DNA of 41,302 nucleotides, from NCBI GenBank assembly GCA_023411225.1, contig JAEYPA010000153.1:1-41302 (forward strand), in the 5' to 3' direction. The stretch's first letter is position 1. Each line of letters starts with the position of its first letter. Below are positions 14,913 to 23,668 of the stretch, piece after piece. The translations under genes were made by a program, and so were the position numbers. Origin of the DNA: Bacillota bacterium. GTDB lineage: Bacteria; Bacillota; Clostridia; Lachnospirales; Lachnospiraceae. Under the pieces are notes generated by a model that was not told the origin of the DNA, did not search any database, and saw only the letters and a program-made list of their open reading frames with translations.

Positions 14913-15935
14913 ATGAAAGTATTATTTATTGGTGGAACCGGAACGATTAGTACAGAAGTTACTAAATTAGCAGCAACAAAAGGATTTGAGGTTTATCTGA
15001 TAAATCGTGGTAATAAAACTAGCATCTTTTCAGAGAATTTGGGAGTTAAGGAGATTCATGTAGATATTAATGATGAAACAGAGGTGCTTAAAAGGATTAA
15101 GGATCTTAGCTTTGATGTGGTGGTAGATTTCATTGCCTTTACACCTGATCAGTTACAGAGGGATTATCGTTTATTTGTTGGGAAAACTAGGCAATTTATA
15201 TTTATCAGCTCTGCTTCTGCCTATCAGAAACCATTAAATGATTATCGTATTACAGAAGGGACTCCACTATCTAACCCATACTGGAGATATTCTCAGGATA
15301 AAATTGCTTGTGAGGATTATCTGATGCAGCAGTATAGAGAGCATGGATTTCCTGTTACTATTGTCAGACCGAGTCATACTTATTGTGAAAGAGCAGTACC
15401 TCTCGGCGTCCATGGCAATCATGGAAGCTGGCAGGTAATCAAACGAATGCTAGAAGGAAAACCTGTTATTATTCATGGAGATGGAACTTCTCTTTGGACC
15501 ATGACTCATAGTAGTGATTTTGCTAAAGGGTTTGTGGGATTGATGGGGAACATACATGCCATTGGAGAAGCTATTCAAATCACCAGTGACGAAACTCTGA
15601 CATGGAATCAGATATATACCACCATTGCCAATGCACTTCAGGTACCATTTAAGCCATATTATGTGTCTACTCCTTTTTTAATAAGTTGCAGAAAATATGA
15701 TTTTGAAGGAAGTTTATTGGGTGATAAGTCTAATTCAGTTGTATTTTGTAATGATAAATTAAAACGTTTGGTACCGGACTTTGTTGCTACTAAACGCTTT
15801 GACCAAGGAATCAGTGAAACTATAGAATATATTTTCGCACATAAGGAATACCAGATTGAGGATCCAGAGTTTGATTTGTGGTGTGATAAGGTTATTGATG
15901 CTTTAGAGAAAGCGAAAAAAGAGGTTCTTGGCTAA
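14913..15935 (+). CDS. NAD-dependent epimerase/dehydratase (atypical short-chain dehydrogenase family)
   Basis: 340 residues. N-terminal Rossmann fold with the dinucleotide motif GGTGTIS (7-13). The catalytic YxxxK appears as YSQDK (about 126-130), preceded by FIFISSASAYQKP (about 95-107). The C-terminal part (VRPSHTYCERAVPLG, WTMTHSSDFAKGF) matches nucleotide-sugar epimerase-like proteins. The exact substrate cannot be told; the GGTGTIS start places it with the NAD-dependent epimerases annotated only generally in Firmicutes. Ribosome site GAGGGTGG before the ATG. A terminator hairpin directly follows, and the gene appears to stand alone. Confidence 0.85.
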   Translation: MKVLFIGGTGTISTEVTKLAATKGFEVYLINRGNKTSIFSENLGVKEIHVDINDETEVLKRIKDLSFDVVVDFIAFTPDQLQRDYRLFVGKTRQFIFISSASAYQKPLNDYRITEGTPLSNPYWRYSQDKIACEDYLMQQYREHGFPVTIVRPSHTYCERAVPLGVHGNHGSWQVIKRMLEGKPVIIHGDGTSLWTMTHSSDFAKGFVGLMGNIHAIGEAIQITSDETLTWNQIYTTIANALQVPFKPYYVSTPFLISCRKYDFEGSLLGDKSNSVVFCNDKLKRLVPDFVATKRFDQGISETIEYIFAHKEYQIEDPEFDLWCDKVIDALEKAKKEVLG

Positions 15936-15943
15936 AATATAAA

Positions 15944-15987
15944 AACAGGGAGGGGATATCTAATATCTTCTCCCTGTTGGTTCTTTT
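15944..15987 (+). terminator. Intrinsic terminator after the epimerase gene
   Basis: Stem AACAGGGAG (15944-15952) with CTCCCTGTT (15970-15978), extended inside by GATAT/ATATC around a short mismatch, followed by GGTTCTTTT. Confidence 0.75.
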
Positions 15988-16033
15988 AATGGCATCTTCT
16001 CTGGGACTGCAAGTTTTTGTCGGTTATCAATTC

Positions 16034-16342
16034 TTATTTTATACCTAAATAGATTATAACACCTGCGATGACAAACGACACAATAGGCATGATATAAAAT
16101 ATATATGCTTTCCTCTTTTCATGCTGAATCAGAGACGCATCAATAATCAAGTTGAGTAGAACATAAAATGCAGGGATACCAAAAACTACTACATTTCGAG
16201 GCCAAAAAGAATTTGCGTTTCCCTCAGAATCAAAATGGACAGGAACGGACTCAGGCAGACAACCAGAAAAAATGATAAAGAGGACTAATGTCAATGCACA
16301 GAGTACAGTACTGATAATAATATGTTTTTTTACAGATTTCAT
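16034..16342 (-). CDS. Small DUF1648 (SdpI-like) membrane protein
   Basis: 102 residues, three hydrophobic helices (about 8-27, 51-70, 80-100). Between helices 1 and 2 is PVHFDSEGNANSFWP (34-48), the hallmark of DUF1648, the N-terminal domain of SdpI-type immunity proteins. Full SdpI proteins are about 200 residues and add a second membrane domain, which is missing here, so this is a short form. Ribosome site GAGGATG before the ATG. It is preceded on the same strand by the remnant of an ArsR/SdpR-like gene (16379-16534) and a strong promoter, which recalls the sdpR-sdpI immunity operon. Whether the short form still confers immunity or sensing is unknown. Confidence 0.82.
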   Translation of the reverse strand: MKSVKKHIIISTVLCALTLVLFIIFSGCLPESVPVHFDSEGNANSFWPRNVVVFGIPAFYVLLNLIIDASLIQHEKRKAYIFYIMPIVSFVIAGVIIYLGIK

Positions 16343-16378
16343 AACTACATCCTCTTTGAACCAAGAGTTCTCTTTCTT

Positions 16379-16534
16379 TTATAATAAAGAAACAAAGAAT
16401 AGACTAATGGGAATACCAACAAATGCAATGATTAGTGGAATTGCTATGGCAATCTCTCCAGCAGACATCTTCCGATTGTACTTTAATTTTAATAATATAT
16501 CCCACCGAACAGAATCGCTAAAAGGATACCTACA
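16379..16534 (-). pseudogene. Remnant of an ArsR/SdpR-type repressor gene fused to a hydrophobic tail
   Basis: A minus-strand open stretch of 51 codons with no proper start (it follows an in-frame TAA inside the -10 region). It begins FSDSVRWDILLKLKYNRKMS and continues AGEIA. This aligns by eye with the first helices of ArsR-family repressors such as SdpR (pattern SDPTRR-IL-LL-SAGEIA). After AGEIA the expected recognition helix is missing; instead the frame runs into IPLIIAFVGIPISLFFVSLL and stops. The best reading is an internal deletion that joined the repressor N-terminus to the end of a membrane protein gene. An internal ATG (MSAGEIA...) could still give a 29-residue hydrophobic peptide. 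It precedes the DUF1648 gene by 36 bp. Confidence 0.5.
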
Positions 16535-16561
16535 TTATATCGCTGAGACACCGAATGTCAA
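16534..16561 (-). promoter_or_regulatory. Near-consensus sigma-A promoter for the DUF1648 transcript
   Basis: On the minus strand: TTGACA (16561-16556), 16-bp spacer, TATAAT (16539-16534). Both hexamers are perfect. It reads towards the repressor remnant and the DUF1648 gene. It is the strongest promoter match noticed in the window. Confidence 0.75.
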
Positions 16562-16577
16562 CATCATTTGGTAGCAA

Positions 16578-18827
16578 TTAATTAAGCGTTGCCTTTTGTC
16601 CCTTTGCACCACGTTTTCTATTACGAACCTTTTTCGCATTATACTGGTGACCATTGTGGTAGAAGAACTCCTCAGTATTCTTATAAACTCCTGTAAAGAC
16701 AATGTAGTCATTTTTCTCCAGGGTGATCCCTTTGACACCACGGCTGGTCTTCTTTAATTCTGATACTTCATTCAGGTTATAGCCAAGGGATAAGCCTTTC
16801 TCTGTTAACATGATGACCTTCTCATCTGTTGATAGTACCTGTCCCGCAGAAAGGGAAACAATAGAGACAACCTCATCTCCCTCTGCCAGCTTAGTGGAAG
16901 CAATGCAGGAGCGGTTAGTTTCAAATTCAGCTCCGGATACTACTTTAACAAAGCCTAATTTGGTTGTAAATAAGAGCTCTGATTCATACAGCTCTTCAAA
17001 ACAGATATATAGAATTGGATCGTCATCCCCTAATTTACATAAGGTCTGGATCAAGACGCCCTTGTCTTTCAACTTACATTTTGGTATCTGGGAAACCTTC
17101 ACCTGATGCATATTACCTTTTGCTGTAAATATGCAGAGCCGGTCGGTGTTCTTTAGGAGAATCGTATGGCTGAATTCCTTCAGGGTATCCTCCTGGGCTC
17201 TTTGATAGCTGGACACATCTACGGATTTGGTGTAACCAAACCGGTCTATGAGAATAAATACATCCTCTATTTTTACTTCTTCTACATACTCCACTTTCTC
17301 AAGGTTATGGAGGAGAGTCTTTCTTGGACTGTTAAATACTTTCTTATAATCCCGAAGTCTCTTCTTAATTACTTTATAAAGTTCACTCTCTTCCTTCAGA
17401 ATCAAGGTGTATTCTGCTATATTAGCTATCAATTGGTCCTTTTCATCATACAGCTTCATAAGCTCTAACCCAATTAATTTGCTTAACTGCATGGTCAGGA
17501 TAGCGTCAGCCTGTTTTTCTGAGAAATCCAAAGTGGCAGCCATTTTCTTTGAGGCCTGTGATTTGAATTTGATATCGGAGGTATCTCCTATAGTAAGACA
17601 AGCTTTCGCCTGCTTTACAGAAGAGGAACCACGGAGAATCTCAATGATCAGATCAATTACATCAATGGCTTTTACCAAACCATTTACAATCTCAAGACGA
17701 GCCTGAGCTTTAGCTAGTAAATGTTCAAATTCCTTTGTGTAGATCTCTTTCTGGAATTCTACAAATTCTGCTATGAGGCTTTTTAGATCAAATACAATAG
17801 GCTGCTGGTCTTTTACAGCCAACAGATTCATACTGTATGTATCCTCCATCGCAGTTTTCTTATATAAACCATTTAACAGGTTATCAATGTCACGGTCCTT
17901 CTTTACTTCAATGACAATTCGGATCCCCTCTTTGCTGGACTCGTCTCTGACATCAAAGATCTCATCAAAGACCTTATCCTTCATCAGAGCCACTAAGCTT
18001 TCTACCAGCTTGGTCTTGTTGCCGGCTACTGTGTATGGGATCTCTGTGATTACAATATTCTTACGGCCATATTCCCCTTTTTCAATCTCATGTTTGGCGC
18101 GGACTTTAATCTTTCCTTCGCCTTTTTCATAGAAGGAAAGCATCTCATCTGCATTGGTAATCAATCCTCCAGTTGGAAAATCAGGTGCAGGGATATAATG
18201 CATTAGTTGCTCGGTGGAAATATTGGGCTTGTCCATGTAAGCAATTACACCATCAATGACTTCAGAAGGGTTATGAGGTGGGATATTGGTTGCCATACCA
18301 ACAGCAATGCCCGTAGTTCCATTAATTAGAAGATTAGGTAGGGTAGCAGGAAGGACAATAGGCTCCTTCTCGCTATCATCAAAGTTGGGCATAAATTCAA
18401 CTAGGCCTTTGTCCAGATTGTTCAACAGAGCAAGGGCTCCACGACTTAGTCTTGCCTCCGTATAACGCATGGCGGCAGCTCCATCTCCATCAATGGAACC
18501 AAAATTGCCATGGCCGTCTACCAAAGGGATAGACAGGGAATAGTCCTCAGACATATGCACCAAAGCTTCATAGATGGAGCTGTCACCGTGAGGATGAAAT
18601 TTACCCATGGTATCTCCAACAATACGGGCACTCTTTCTATGTGGCTTATCAGGACTTAAGCCCAATTCATGCATAGCATATAAAATACGACGTTGTACTG
18701 GCTTTAGACCATCTCGGACATCCGGTAACGCACGGGCAATAATAACGCTCATGGCATAATCTCGATAGCTGGTCTTCATCTCTTCAGAGAAATCTATCAT
18801 TATCAAATTCTCAGTTGATTTACTCAT
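16578..18827 (-). CDS. Type IIA DNA topoisomerase subunit A (topoisomerase IV/second gyrase A)
   Basis: 749 residues; cuts and passes DNA together with the B subunit. The N-terminus SYRDYAMSVIIARALPDVRD, the quinolone-region motif HPHGDSSIYEAL (S83 and E87 in GyrA numbering, wild-type-like) and the catalytic tyrosine Y122 in AMRYTEARLS are intact. A C-terminal beta-propeller follows (from about residue 480). The canonical GyrA box (QRRGGKG) is missing from the first blade, where the sequence reads SYQRAQEDTLKEF. A similar KRGAKG occurs only at residues 738-743, at the very C-terminus. E87 and the missing box point to a ParC-like enzyme, but clostridial naming varies, so no symbol is given. 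It starts 55 bp after the B subunit gene; ribosome site AAAGGA. Confidence 0.9.
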   Translation of the reverse strand: MSKSTENLIMIDFSEEMKTSYRDYAMSVIIARALPDVRDGLKPVQRRILYAMHELGLSPDKPHRKSARIVGDTMGKFHPHGDSSIYEALVHMSEDYSLSIPLVDGHGNFGSIDGDGAAAMRYTEARLSRGALALLNNLDKGLVEFMPNFDDSEKEPIVLPATLPNLLINGTTGIAVGMATNIPPHNPSEVIDGVIAYMDKPNISTEQLMHYIPAPDFPTGGLITNADEMLSFYEKGEGKIKVRAKHEIEKGEYGRKNIVITEIPYTVAGNKTKLVESLVALMKDKVFDEIFDVRDESSKEGIRIVIEVKKDRDIDNLLNGLYKKTAMEDTYSMNLLAVKDQQPIVFDLKSLIAEFVEFQKEIYTKEFEHLLAKAQARLEIVNGLVKAIDVIDLIIEILRGSSSVKQAKACLTIGDTSDIKFKSQASKKMAATLDFSEKQADAILTMQLSKLIGLELMKLYDEKDQLIANIAEYTLILKEESELYKVIKKRLRDYKKVFNSPRKTLLHNLEKVEYVEEVKIEDVFILIDRFGYTKSVDVSSYQRAQEDTLKEFSHTILLKNTDRLCIFTAKGNMHQVKVSQIPKCKLKDKGVLIQTLCKLGDDDPILYICFEELYESELLFTTKLGFVKVVSGAEFETNRSCIASTKLAEGDEVVSIVSLSAGQVLSTDEKVIMLTEKGLSLGYNLNEVSELKKTSRGVKGITLEKNDYIVFTGVYKNTEEFFYHNGHQYNAKKVRNRKRGAKGQKATLN

Positions 18828-18882
18828 GGTAATAATCCTTTCTACTCATCAGTTCTAATGAAATATAAAGCATATGCTCAGA

Positions 18883-20814
18883 TTATACATCAATCTTGGC
18901 ATATTTGGCTTCTTCCATAATAAATGCACGGCGAGGAGGTACGTTACTACTCATTAGAACGGTGGTAACTTCGTCTGCTTCTACAGTGTCGGAGATATCA
19001 ATTCGGGCTAACTGTCTAGTGTTAGGATCCAGTGTAGTTTCCCAAAGCTGGTTGGCATCCATCTCTCCCAGACCCTTGTAGCGCTGAAGTGCAAGAATTT
19101 TATTACCTGAAAGCTTACGGAATTTTTCCAGTTCAAAATCATTAAAGAGATATTCCATTTTTTTCACTTTTTTACTTTTTTCCTGTGTTTCATATTCAAC
19201 CCGGTAGAGTGGTGGCAGACCTCGATATATCTTGCCTTCCATGATTAATTCCGGCATAAAACGATAGAAAAAGGTTAGTAGTAGAGTGCTAATATGAGCA
19301 CCATCTACATCTGCATCAGTTAGTATAATAATCTTATCATATCGCAGCTTGCTTATATCAAAATCATCTCCGATACCACAACCCAATGCGGCAATCATAG
19401 ACTTAATTTCGTTATTTACTAAGATTTTCTCTAAGGCGGCTTTCTCGACATTTAGAATTTTACCTCGGAGAGGTAGTACGGCCTGGGTTCTACGGTTCCG
19501 GGCGGTCTTTACGGTACCACCAGCGCTGTCGCCTTCGACAATATAGACTTCACATTCCTCAGGCTTTTTAGAAGAACAGGAGGCAAGTTTGCTTTTGGTA
19601 TCTACGTCATTAAGCTGCTTTAACACGGCATTGCGAGCTTTATCAGAAGCTCTTCTTGCATTATAGGATTTCATGGAGTTTTCCAAAATGGATTTTAGTA
19701 TCTCTACGTTTTTATCAAAATACCGTTGCACCTCAACGCTGAAAATCTCGTCTACCGCACTTTTTGCATCGGTATTACCAAGTTTGGTCTTTGTTTGACC
19801 CTCAAATTGAGGATCTGGATGCTTAATGGAGATAATAGCCACAATACCATTACGAATATCCTTGCCGTCAAAATTCTCATCCTTATCTTTTAAGATACCA
19901 AGTTCTCGTGCATATTGGTTCATAACTCTAGTTAATGCAGTCTTAAAGCCGGTAACCAAGGTACCACCATCCACTACATTAATTCGGTTACAGTAGGCAT
20001 TGATTTGTTCTGAATAATTGTTGGTATACTGGAAAGCAACCTCTACTTCAATATCCCCACTCTCTCCTTCAATATAGATAGGGTTTTCATGTAATACGGA
20101 CATCTCTCTCGTGAGATAGCCTACAAAGCTTTGAATACCCCATTCCTCTATATATTCTTTGGATTCTCCAGTATTTTCATCCTTGAAGATAAGCTTTAGG
20201 TTCTTATTTAAAAAAGCAGTTTCCTTTAGTTTTTTCTTTATTGTTTCTGGCTTAAATTCTACCGTTTCAAAGATACTAGCATCGGGATAAAAGGTAACCT
20301 TGGTTCCGGTGTTGGATTTCTTACAAGTACCTACTACAGGAAGCAGACCATCTACTAACTTTGTTACAGCATGACCACCATCGGCATACTCATCACGATA
20401 AATCTTTCCATCCCGTCTCACTTCTACTATCATTCGACTGGATAGGGCATTTACGACAGATGCACCAACACCATGGAGACCACCAGAAACTTTATATACA
20501 TTGCCGGCAAATTTGCCACCAGCATGTAGAATGGTATAAACTACACGAACAGTTGGAATATGCTTTGTTGGATGTAGATCAACTGGAACACCGCGTCCAC
20601 TGTCCTCAATGGTAATTCCACCATCCTTCAGAAGGGTTATTGATATCTCATTACAAAAGCCGGCAAGATGTTCATCTATGCCATTATCAAGAATTTCCCA
20701 GATAAGATGGTGAAGTCCTCTGTTACCAGTACTGCCGATGTACATACCAGGACGTTTTCTTACAGCCTCCAGACCTTCTAATACAACTATTTGACTGCCA
20801 TTATATTGTTCCAT
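18883..20814 (-). CDS. Type IIA DNA topoisomerase subunit B (topoisomerase IV/second gyrase B)
   Basis: 643 residues, the usual GyrB/ParE length in Firmicutes. GHKL ATPase motifs: EILDNGIDEH (40-49), DSGRGVP (71-77), GGLHGVGASVVNALS (111-125). Toprim metal site: VEGDSAGG (about 424-431) and LTDADVDGAHIS (about 497-508). The C-terminal tail contains RYKGLGEMDANQLWETT (about 582-598). It supplies the ATPase gate and Toprim half of the cleavage core to the A subunit encoded just downstream. First gene of a two-gene minus-strand operon, divergent from the flagellar operon starting with flgM. Ribosome site AAAGGAA before the ATG. Confidence 0.92.
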   Translation of the reverse strand: MEQYNGSQIVVLEGLEAVRKRPGMYIGSTGNRGLHHLIWEILDNGIDEHLAGFCNEISITLLKDGGITIEDSGRGVPVDLHPTKHIPTVRVVYTILHAGGKFAGNVYKVSGGLHGVGASVVNALSSRMIVEVRRDGKIYRDEYADGGHAVTKLVDGLLPVVGTCKKSNTGTKVTFYPDASIFETVEFKPETIKKKLKETAFLNKNLKLIFKDENTGESKEYIEEWGIQSFVGYLTREMSVLHENPIYIEGESGDIEVEVAFQYTNNYSEQINAYCNRINVVDGGTLVTGFKTALTRVMNQYARELGILKDKDENFDGKDIRNGIVAIISIKHPDPQFEGQTKTKLGNTDAKSAVDEIFSVEVQRYFDKNVEILKSILENSMKSYNARRASDKARNAVLKQLNDVDTKSKLASCSSKKPEECEVYIVEGDSAGGTVKTARNRRTQAVLPLRGKILNVEKAALEKILVNNEIKSMIAALGCGIGDDFDISKLRYDKIIILTDADVDGAHISTLLLTFFYRFMPELIMEGKIYRGLPPLYRVEYETQEKSKKVKKMEYLFNDFELEKFRKLSGNKILALQRYKGLGEMDANQLWETTLDPNTRQLARIDISDTVEADEVTTVLMSSNVPPRRAFIMEEAKYAKIDV

Positions 20815-21010
20815 ATATAATTCCTTTCTAAATCTATTTTTTATCTTAGGAATTCTACTTCCACAATCCTTTGTAGTATATCATATTTTTGAAAAAAAAA
20901 CCATATGTTCGATAACTCATACCTCTATGGCATTTTGCACAATGACGTAAAAAAATGAAAATAATTTTATATAGTATATGAACAAAGTCAAAAACTTTTA
21001 CAAAGGAGAC

Positions 21011-21037
21011 TAATGGATATAGGATTTTATCCGATAA
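21011..21037 (+). promoter_or_regulatory. Sigma-D (sigma-28) type promoter of the flgM operon
   Basis: TAAT (21011-21014), 15-bp spacer, TCCGATAA (21030-21037). The sigma-D consensus is TAAA-N15-GCCGATAA/T, so 3 of 4 and 7 of 8 positions match. It lies about 50 bp before the flgM start, right for the first gene of a late flagellar operon. The rest of the 20815-21085 spacer is AT-rich and must also hold the minus-strand topoisomerase promoter, which was not clearly identified. Confidence 0.65.
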
Positions 21038-21085
21038 AATAGTTAGAAACATTGAAACATTCATTTTATAAGGGTGGTGAAACCT

Positions 21086-21364
21086 ATGAGAATAAATTCC
21101 TTTGAAAAAGTAAATCAGCTGTACAAAACCAATTCTGCCAATAAAACAAAAAAAAGCAATGCATATGGTGGCAGTGACAAGGTACAAATTTCGCAAATGG
21201 GAAAGGATTTCCAGATTGCTAAAACAGCGGTGAAAAATAGTAGTGATATCCGAACTGATAAAGTGGATGCAATTAAGAGACAAATGGATCAAGGAACTTA
21301 TCATGTATCTAACAAGGACGTAGCAGATAAAGTGGTAGATAATTTCTTTGATATGAAAATCTAA
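21086..21364 (+). CDS. flgM: Anti-sigma-28 factor FlgM
   Basis: 92 residues from the ATG at 21086, preceded by AGGGTGGTG at 6-nt spacing. The frame also opens at a GTG at 21074, which lies inside that ribosome site and is unlikely to be used. The C-terminal half carries the FlgM motif: TDKVDAIKRQMDQGTYHVSN followed by KDVADKVVDNFF, which folds on sigma-28/sigma-D. The N-terminal part is polar and probably disordered. FlgM holds sigma-D inactive until the hook is finished and FlgM is exported. It is the first gene of flgM-flgN-flgK-flgK-flgL, and its own sigma-D-type promoter gives an autoregulatory loop. Confidence 0.92.
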   Translation: MRINSFEKVNQLYKTNSANKTKKSNAYGGSDKVQISQMGKDFQIAKTAVKNSSDIRTDKVDAIKRQMDQGTYHVSNKDVADKVVDNFFDMKI

Positions 21365-21381
21365 GAGAAGGAGCGACCTCA

Positions 21382-21897
21382 GTGGCTAGTTTGATTGAAG
21401 AACTAATTACTGTGCTTAAGGAAGAAACTAAAATATATGAGGAATTAGTACCTATTGCAGAAGAAAAGTCCCTAATCATTATAGATAATGACCTCCAGAA
21501 GTTACAGACACTTACTGAACGAGAGCAAACCTTAGTGGATTTGATAACTGCTTTGGAGCATAAACGAATGGGAGTTATAACCAACATTGGGTATATTGTA
21601 GGGAAACCTGCGGCACAGATTAGAGTCAAAGATATTATTAATTTTCTAAGTAAACAGCCAAAGGAACAAAAAGAAATAAGTGTCCTTCATGATAGGCTGA
21701 AACATTCAATTCAAAGGTTGATGGAAATCAACAATCGAAACAAATCGTTAATTCAACAATCCCTAGAGATGATAGAATTCAATATGAATTTTATTCAGAG
21801 TACAAGGATGTCACCAGGGAATAATAACTATAATAAAGGCGCAATGAATCAAGAAAGCCTTAGTTCGCAGGCACGGACGTTTGATGCGAAACAATAG
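21382..21897 (+). CDS. flgN: Flagellar export chaperone FlgN
   Basis: 171 residues, starting with GTG at 21382 (ribosome site AGAAGGAG, 8-nt spacing). Helical, charged protein; the early LIEELITVLKEETKIYEELV and the EREQTLVDLI segment are typical of FlgN family proteins. These bind hook-associated proteins FlgK and FlgL and pilot them to the export gate. Direct position before two flgK genes and flgL supports the call. The Gln/Asn/Ser-rich C-terminal 35 residues look disordered. Confidence 0.87.
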   Translation: MASLIEELITVLKEETKIYEELVPIAEEKSLIIIDNDLQKLQTLTEREQTLVDLITALEHKRMGVITNIGYIVGKPAAQIRVKDIINFLSKQPKEQKEISVLHDRLKHSIQRLMEINNRNKSLIQQSLEMIEFNMNFIQSTRMSPGNNNYNKGAMNQESLSSQARTFDAKQ

Positions 21898-21917
21898 TAA
21901 GGAATGGTGGTGAGATC

Positions 21918-23654
21918 ATGGGCTCTATGAGTAGCTTATTTATTGGAGTATCTGGCTTACAATCCAGTCAGAGTGCTCTTAATACGACTGCGCACAATTT
22001 AACAAATGTAGACACCATTGGCTATTCCAGACAGCAGGTACTTTTAAAAGATACTATGTATCAATCTCTTAAGATGGGGCATGTCAGTCTAAATCAGGTG
22101 GGCTTTGGTGTTAGTGTGGATTTGGTAAGGCAGGTAAGAGAGGTCTTCTTAGACAAGGCTTATCGCATGGAGGCTGGCAGACAGGGATTTTATGTGGCTC
22201 AGAATTCAGCAACTGAAGAAATCGAAAACATCATGGGCGAACTTCAAGGAGTGGCATATCAGGACTCTATGAAGAAATTATGGAATACTACCCAGGAGTT
22301 AGTGAAAGAGTCGGACAGTGATGTAAAAAGAGCAACTTTTGTACAGACAGCCGTATCCTTTTTAGAGAGGGCTCAGTTAGTTTCAGAGCAAATGGAGAAT
22401 TATCAGGTAAACCTTAATATAGAGATACAGACAACTGTGGATAAAATAAACGAAATTGGTAGAAAAATCAAAAAGCTGAACGATGAGATTGTACTTCATG
22501 AAAGTTCAGGAGTTGAGAATGCCAATGATTTAAGGGATACTAGAAATGTTTTATTGGATGAATTGGGACGGTATGTGAAAATATCATACAAAGAAAATGA
22601 AGATGGAAGAGTAACTGTAAATATAGAAGGTGTTCAATTTGTATCAGAGGATAGTGTTAATCGAATGGGCACTCAAAAGATTCAATCAAATTCTGAGATG
22701 TTGGAACCTATTTGGCCATCATTTGAAAATCAGAAGGTATATAAAGAGAATCAATCGTACTCCTCCAATGATGATACCGATGTTGGTTATCTAAAAGGGT
22801 TGATTATAGCAAGAGGCATAAAGAAGGCCAATTACACAGACATACCGATAAGAGAGAATTATACGTCAGAGAAGGATTATGAGAATGCGGTAGATGTTTT
22901 TAATTCAACCATTAACACGTCAATCATTACCTCTACAGAGTCGTTTTTTGATAATTTGATACATGGTATAGTAACGAAGATTAATGATATATTATGTCCT
23001 AATAAGGATTATACCTACACAGATGTGAATGGTGTAGAGCAAACCATAACAATATTGGATGAAGATACTGCGGGAGTTGGTATGGGCGAGGGTAATGAAA
23101 TAGCTGGAACAGAGCTATTTTCTAGAAAAGATTGCCCACGTTACACCGAGCAGACAATAGAATTATTTGGTGGAAGCACTGTTACCGTTAAGGTATATAA
23201 TAAAGAGGATCCAACTGTTACGGAAACTCAATATACTTTATCCCAACTACAGGTTAATGAAAAGGTATTAAACAATGTGTCTTTACTTCCACTAAGTGAT
23301 AAGGATGCCCCTAATGAGTACAGTGCTAGAATTTGTGATGAGCTTAGTCAGTGTTGGAATGATGATTTTGCCACTTTAGGCCCCAATGTGACGGAAAAAA
23401 ATTCATTCATGGAATATTATACAGCTATGATTGGTGAAATCGGAACGAGAGGTAATACTTTTGATAAAGTTGCAACGGATCAGGAAAAAATGACGGCTTC
23501 TCTTGATAGTCGAAGAAATGCCGTTTCTGGTGTATCTTCTGATGAGGAACTGACAAAGTTAATTAAGTATCAACATGCGTATAATGCTTCAGCCAGATAT
23601 GTCAATGCAGTAAGTGAAATGTTAGAACACATAATTAATTCATTTTTTAGATAG
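21918..23654 (+). CDS. flgK: Flagellar hook-associated protein FlgK (first of two)
   Basis: 578 residues. N-terminal rod/hook motif LNTTAHNLTNVDTIGYSRQQ (about 22-41), long helical D1 region (about 90-220), variable centre, and a C-terminal D0 helix with KYQHAYNASARYVNAVSEML ending at a typical IINSFFR tail. HAP1 forms the first junction layer between hook and filament. It is followed 14 bp later by a second FlgK-like gene of different sequence, so the pair are diverged paralogues rather than a recent duplication. Ribosome site GGTGGTGAG before the ATG. Confidence 0.92.
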   Translation: MGSMSSLFIGVSGLQSSQSALNTTAHNLTNVDTIGYSRQQVLLKDTMYQSLKMGHVSLNQVGFGVSVDLVRQVREVFLDKAYRMEAGRQGFYVAQNSATEEIENIMGELQGVAYQDSMKKLWNTTQELVKESDSDVKRATFVQTAVSFLERAQLVSEQMENYQVNLNIEIQTTVDKINEIGRKIKKLNDEIVLHESSGVENANDLRDTRNVLLDELGRYVKISYKENEDGRVTVNIEGVQFVSEDSVNRMGTQKIQSNSEMLEPIWPSFENQKVYKENQSYSSNDDTDVGYLKGLIIARGIKKANYTDIPIRENYTSEKDYENAVDVFNSTINTSIITSTESFFDNLIHGIVTKINDILCPNKDYTYTDVNGVEQTITILDEDTAGVGMGEGNEIAGTELFSRKDCPRYTEQTIELFGGSTVTVKVYNKEDPTVTETQYTLSQLQVNEKVLNNVSLLPLSDKDAPNEYSARICDELSQCWNDDFATLGPNVTEKNSFMEYYTAMIGEIGTRGNTFDKVATDQEKMTASLDSRRNAVSGVSSDEELTKLIKYQHAYNASARYVNAVSEMLEHIINSFFR

Positions 23655-23668
23655 AAGGGAGGGGTAAT

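Noticed and set aside
20855..21304. Minus-strand open frame of 149 codons across the flgM region
   Set aside because: It overlaps flgM and its promoter, has no ribosome site and no protein-like features beyond AT-driven Phe/Ile richness.
22436..22444. Further DnaA-box-like word TGTGGATAA inside the first flgK gene; another at 28972-28980 in fliD
   Set aside because: Both lie in coding sequence where Val-Asp-Lys/Asn codons (GTG GAT AA) create the word. They are single, not clustered.
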